Origin: Rhodosorus marinus
Taxonomy: Eukaryota > Rhodophyta > Stylonematophyceae > Stylonematales > Stylonemataceae
Assembly (NCBI GenBank): GCA_029953675.1
Contig: JAMWBK010000009.1
Location: 1,116,001-1,180,000, forward strand
DNA length: 64,000 bases
Direction of reading: 5' to 3'
Part shown: piece by piece, positions 61,021 through 64,000 of the stretch
Layout: every line of letters begins with the position of its first letter
How positions within the stretch are numbered: position 1 is the first letter of the stretch
Notes under the pieces: model-generated
Told to the model about the DNA's origin: nothing
Database searches by the model: none
The model's input: the letters and a program-made list of their open reading frames with translations, nothing else
Program-made: the position numbers and the translations under genes

Positions 61021-61928
61021 TGACAGAAACCGGCTTGCAGTTGTTGCGCGGAAGAGCCCTTCTAGTCTCCTATAACGTCCTGGTAGCATCCGATCCTGAC
61101 GTCGCAACTGCGTTCAGAGCGCGCCGCTTCGGGGAATGAGAGGAGGATTATTTTAGAATGTCTGGAAACTTTCTACTTTCTCTCCCAGCTGATGACTTGG
61201 TTTCGTTTCAGCATGAGGTCACGAATGCGCCTTCATCGAGATGGTCCACATATCTTAGCGTTCTCTTGGGAGGCGTATTTAGAAAGGCAAAACATCACAT
61301 CCTCCCCTTGCGGGTCAATGCTCCCTGGGTACTCATGGAGCCTATCACAAAATGCCCCGTCGCATGTGCCCTTGGCGAACGAACGGAGAATCCAACGCCA
61401 CACTGCGGAGCAAGCCAGCCATCCTCAGTCTGACAGGCCTTGTTGAGCCCTCCTAGTTTGTGACGTTGAGAGAACAGCACTCGAAAGCTTCCTATAGCAG
61501 CTGTAATGGCGTCCACTCCAAAGAGACCCCAACATGCAATGCTACAAGGACACAACTGTTCACTTTGAGAATATTCTGTAAAATTCCACATCGAACCCTC
61601 TCTGCTCAGTGATGTCGAGAAAAACAGAACGTGAAGCGGGTGGGCAGATCACTCTTTGCCGTCGCCATGGCCTCAAGGGAGACTCAATCGATGTAGTGTT
61701 ACGAAAAACCCGACGGTTACGGCCAGTCCTGCCAAGACTCAGTCCAAGATTGTTCAATGACCTACCCCCTCTATTGAACCAGATCTTCAAGTGAGGATGT
61801 TGAAAAGAGCTTTCAAGCGTAGGGGCAGGGATGGGAAGGTGAAGGACAATGCATCAAGCGATGGAGATAATTCTTCAATTGACCCGAACGGAACTAGTGA
61901 TGAAAGAGTATCCATTCGAGTTGCTTGA
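61021..61928 (+). CDS. Candidate spliced gene, not recognised
   Basis: A first exon MTETGLQLLRGRALLVSYNVL ends at a GTAGCA donor in phase zero, just after G-rich upstream DNA. Two acceptors near 61189 and 61210 open alternative frames of about 80 residues. Basic pieces follow at 61609-61794 (LPRLSPRLFNDLPPLLNQ) and about 61790-61928 (VRMLKRAFKRRGRDGKVKD, ending SIRVA). The joins are not resolved and no domain is visible. It is listed because composition and open frames together suggest a real gene ending about 110 bases before the FAAP24-like start. The span is approximate. Confidence 0.3.
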
Positions 61929-62038
61929 CTAGAATCCGAAATCTGGGGTGGCCAGTCTAGAATGAGCCATCGTATCTGACGGGATGCTGAATCTCATGTA
62001 CTCGGGTTGGCAGTAGGGAGGACACCGACTTCAACACG

Positions 62039-62674
62039 ATGGGAGCGAGAGATTTCGATGCGTATTTGCAGTTGGATTCAAGGTTTAACGGGACCATGCT
62101 GCACCAGAGTCTCGTGGGGGCAGGCCTGAATGTGGTGGTTGAGGAGAACCTTCCTTACGACGCTGCTACGAGGATGGATTTCTGTTTCATTCTTGGGAGG
62201 GAGCCAGATTTGGAATCTGTCATAAGCAACGCTGAGGAGGACGAAAATCCGGTTTTGGAACGGTTTGTAGGGACCATCTTGTATTGTAAGAGCAATGGAA
62301 AGAAGCTTGTGGCTCTCCTGGTGTGCGGATTGGAATCGAACGATTCAACAGCATTCGAAATTGTCCAGAGAGTGCTAGGGCGTGATTGTCGGACAATGCG
62401 AACGATTGACGAGTCGAACATGGCAAAGCTGATAGTTGGAATTGTTGCTGAGGAAGTTGGTAATGCAAATAGCTATGCAAAAGATCCCCCCAGCGCCGTG
62501 CCGGAAATGTGCAAGCAGCTCGTAGGTCTTAAACCAAAAGCCGTACTTGAGCTGGCGGAGGAGCAATCGCTGGCTGATCTGTCGTCTATGACAGCTGAGC
62601 AATTGCTCGAACTAAAAGCTCTTGGCAGAATATCTTCGAAAAAGCTGTTCGACTTCTTTGGTTCCGCGCTCTAG
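62039..62674 (+). CDS. XPF-family non-catalytic repair protein, FAAP24/ERCC1-like
   Basis: This is a single open frame of 211 residues, with no intron. The N-terminal about 140 residues fit the XPF-type nuclease fold (YLQLDSRFNGTMLHQSL, NVVVEENLPYDAATRMDFCFIL), but the catalytic GDxnERKx3D motif is missing, as in the partner subunits ERCC1 and FAAP24. The C-terminal about 65 residues read as a tandem helix-hairpin-helix (EMCKQLVGLKPKAVLELA, then LSSMTAEQLLELKALGRISSKKLFDFF), which binds structured DNA in this family. Length and order agree best with FAAP24, the partner of the FANCM translocase at branched DNA; ERCC1 is usually longer. Sequence likeness is moderate, so the subfamily is open. 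It converges with UBE2C, with 111 bases between stop codons. Confidence 0.58.
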   Translation: MGARDFDAYLQLDSRFNGTMLHQSLVGAGLNVVVEENLPYDAATRMDFCFILGREPDLESVISNAEEDENPVLERFVGTILYCKSNGKKLVALLVCGLESNDSTAFEIVQRVLGRDCRTMRTIDESNMAKLIVGIVAEEVGNANSYAKDPPSAVPEMCKQLVGLKPKAVLELAEEQSLADLSSMTAEQLLELKALGRISSKKLFDFFGSAL

Positions 62675-62785
62675 GATTGTATGTATTCGTCTCCATTACC
62701 GGAGTAACAGGGTTTCCGTATCAGGCCATCAGAGATAAGATTTTCACAAAAAAAATATTGAGGAAGACTCTATGTTCATCTGTAC

Positions 62786-63326
62786 TTAACCCTCCGCGTA
62801 TTTCTTCGCCACCAATCGCTTGTACTCTTCTTGTTGGCTCCACAATGAAGCCGCTTGGTTGTTTAAGGGACTGTCGTTGTTTGGCTCATCAAGAAGGCTC
62901 TGAATTGAAAGCAGAATTGATTTCACCGTATATGTCGCGCTCCACTTGTCTTTCAGAATGTCCAGGCAAATATTCCCACTCATGTCCACGTTGGGATGAA
63001 AGCATCCAGTCATAAACTTCACAGTTGGGGCGCTGTACGGGTAATCCTTCGGGAAGACTAGTGATAACTGGAATTTCATGCCTTTGTACGGTCCCACATC
63101 GCTACCGTGAATTGTTCCTGTCCATTGAGTGTAGTTGTCTCCGTCTGGAAAGGCAGATACACCTGGTACACCCTCCATCTGCAAAAAAAAGGTGCACATT
63201 CGAAGTATTCAGCAGTACTTCAAAGAGATGACGCAGGTTTTAAATATTCTATTGACTACGTTCAATGCTTACCATAAGGTTCATCAGCTCGCTCTGAAGC
63301 CGCTTTGCTACCTGCCCGTCCGCCAT
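62786..63326 (-). CDS. UBE2C: Ubiquitin-conjugating enzyme E2 C
   Basis: UBE2C (UbcH10) hands ubiquitin to substrates of the anaphase-promoting complex and so drives exit from mitosis. Two exons (63273-63326 and 62786-63178) join in phase: [18 protein letters not shown] then [15 protein letters not shown], giving 148 residues. The UBC fold is complete: [21 protein letters not shown], then [17 protein letters not shown] with the catalytic Cys in NICLD, followed by [19 protein letters not shown] and [23 protein letters not shown]-like and IHG-V signatures, plus the YPYxAPTVKF stretch, separate it from UBE2D and UBE2A. The long N-terminal extension of animal UBE2C is absent; the protein starts near the first helix. 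Confidence 0.96.
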
Positions 63327-64000
63327 CTTTCCTGTCTACCTCCGAACCACACGCAGCACTGACTGAACAGTTTGACTTCTCTTCCTATCACGTACAACGA
63401 TGGTTCTCATCAACCCCCTTCCCGTGACCTGAGTTGGATACTATGGTATAATAACTCTGATTCCTCTTCATACAAGAGGAATGCACAGGTGCCACATACG
63501 CACTGTCAGCGTTAGGGGAGCGTCAACGTTCACCTCGCATGAAACTAGCCGTTACGTTTGATGGATTTCCCATTTTCACAAAATTTGCTTTTGGTTTATT
63601 GTGGCATTTGGAGAGTTTGGGGAGTGCGAGGTACTCACGAAAACAATTATTGCCAGTGTCCCCACACAGTCAAAAGATGTTCCTTTGCAAACCCCTATGG
63701 ACTCGGCTATCCGTGAGCGGGGCCGCTTTGGACCGCAAGCGTGTTTGTGCGTGATCCTGAGGAGAGTTGTTGAATGAGAAGGGCGTTCACCAATCTAGCG
63801 GTATCATGGCAGACAACATCCTAATCGACGTCTAGGTCCACACTACGTGCATATCATCAATGACCACTCGATTTTGAGGAGAGAAACGAAGCTTCTTGGC
63901 TCTAGCGGTATGGCGGACCTCTGTACCGGAGTCCGTTGCTCTACTAAACAGATGACGACGTCAACTCAAACAATTTGGAACTGAGACAGAGATCACAACC
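63327..64000. other. Window end, no supported gene
   Basis: No recognisable family. A 71-codon frame at 63539-63754 (+) has no domain. A word tctagcggtat with a following atggc(a/g)gac occurs twice (about 63797 and 63900). Confidence 0.45.

Overview
The window is nuclear DNA from a eukaryote. About two dozen protein-coding genes can be read, most of them interrupted by short GT-AG introns (mostly about 70-130 bases). For the well-supported genes, exon phases join without a frame break. The gene content (MLO-like membrane protein, plastid-type LETM1-like protein, isopropylmalate-dehydrogenase-family protein with a transit-like leader, organellar Era) points to a photosynthetic protist or alga, possibly of the red lineage. 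This assignment is inference; no rRNA or plastid gene is present to settle it. I found no rRNA gene, convincing tRNA, CRISPR array or recognisable transposon.

Layout. 1-3.1 kb: no supported gene. 3.1-8.5 kb: Era GTPase (-), ORC1 (+), a SIP5/DA2-like RING protein (-). 8.5-17 kb: mostly gene-poor, with one small zinc-finger gene (-) and a 106-bp minisatellite. 17-25 kb: MLO-like protein (+), a Lys-rich nuclear protein (-), a Tudor/AT-hook protein (-). 25-29.6 kb: gene-poor, with a possible DNA-ligase-like fragment. 29.6-38.3 kb: phospholipid methyltransferase (+), DNA ligase IV (-), an unresolved gene (+), a divergent isopropylmalate dehydrogenase (-). 40.9-49.7 kb: ribosomal protein uL24 (+), a 123-aa protein (-) divergent from methionine aminopeptidase 1 (+), HOP2 (+), FCP1 CTD phosphatase (-), a small unknown gene (-). 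50-54 kb: gene-poor. 54-64 kb: acidic IPT-like membrane protein (+), small mitochondrial-type protein (-), LETM1-like protein (-), unresolved gene (+), FAAP24/ERCC1-like protein (+), UBE2C (-).

The genes are not an operon and have no single common function. Genome maintenance and cell cycle are well represented: ORC1 starts replication, LIG4 seals double-strand breaks, HOP2 acts in meiotic strand exchange, the FAAP24-like protein resembles branched-DNA repair factors, and UBE2C drives APC/C ubiquitination. HOP2 implies a meiotic programme.

A window-wide feature is strong strand asymmetry just upstream of start codons: the sense strand is G/T-rich and C-poor over a few hundred bases. It helps orient genes.
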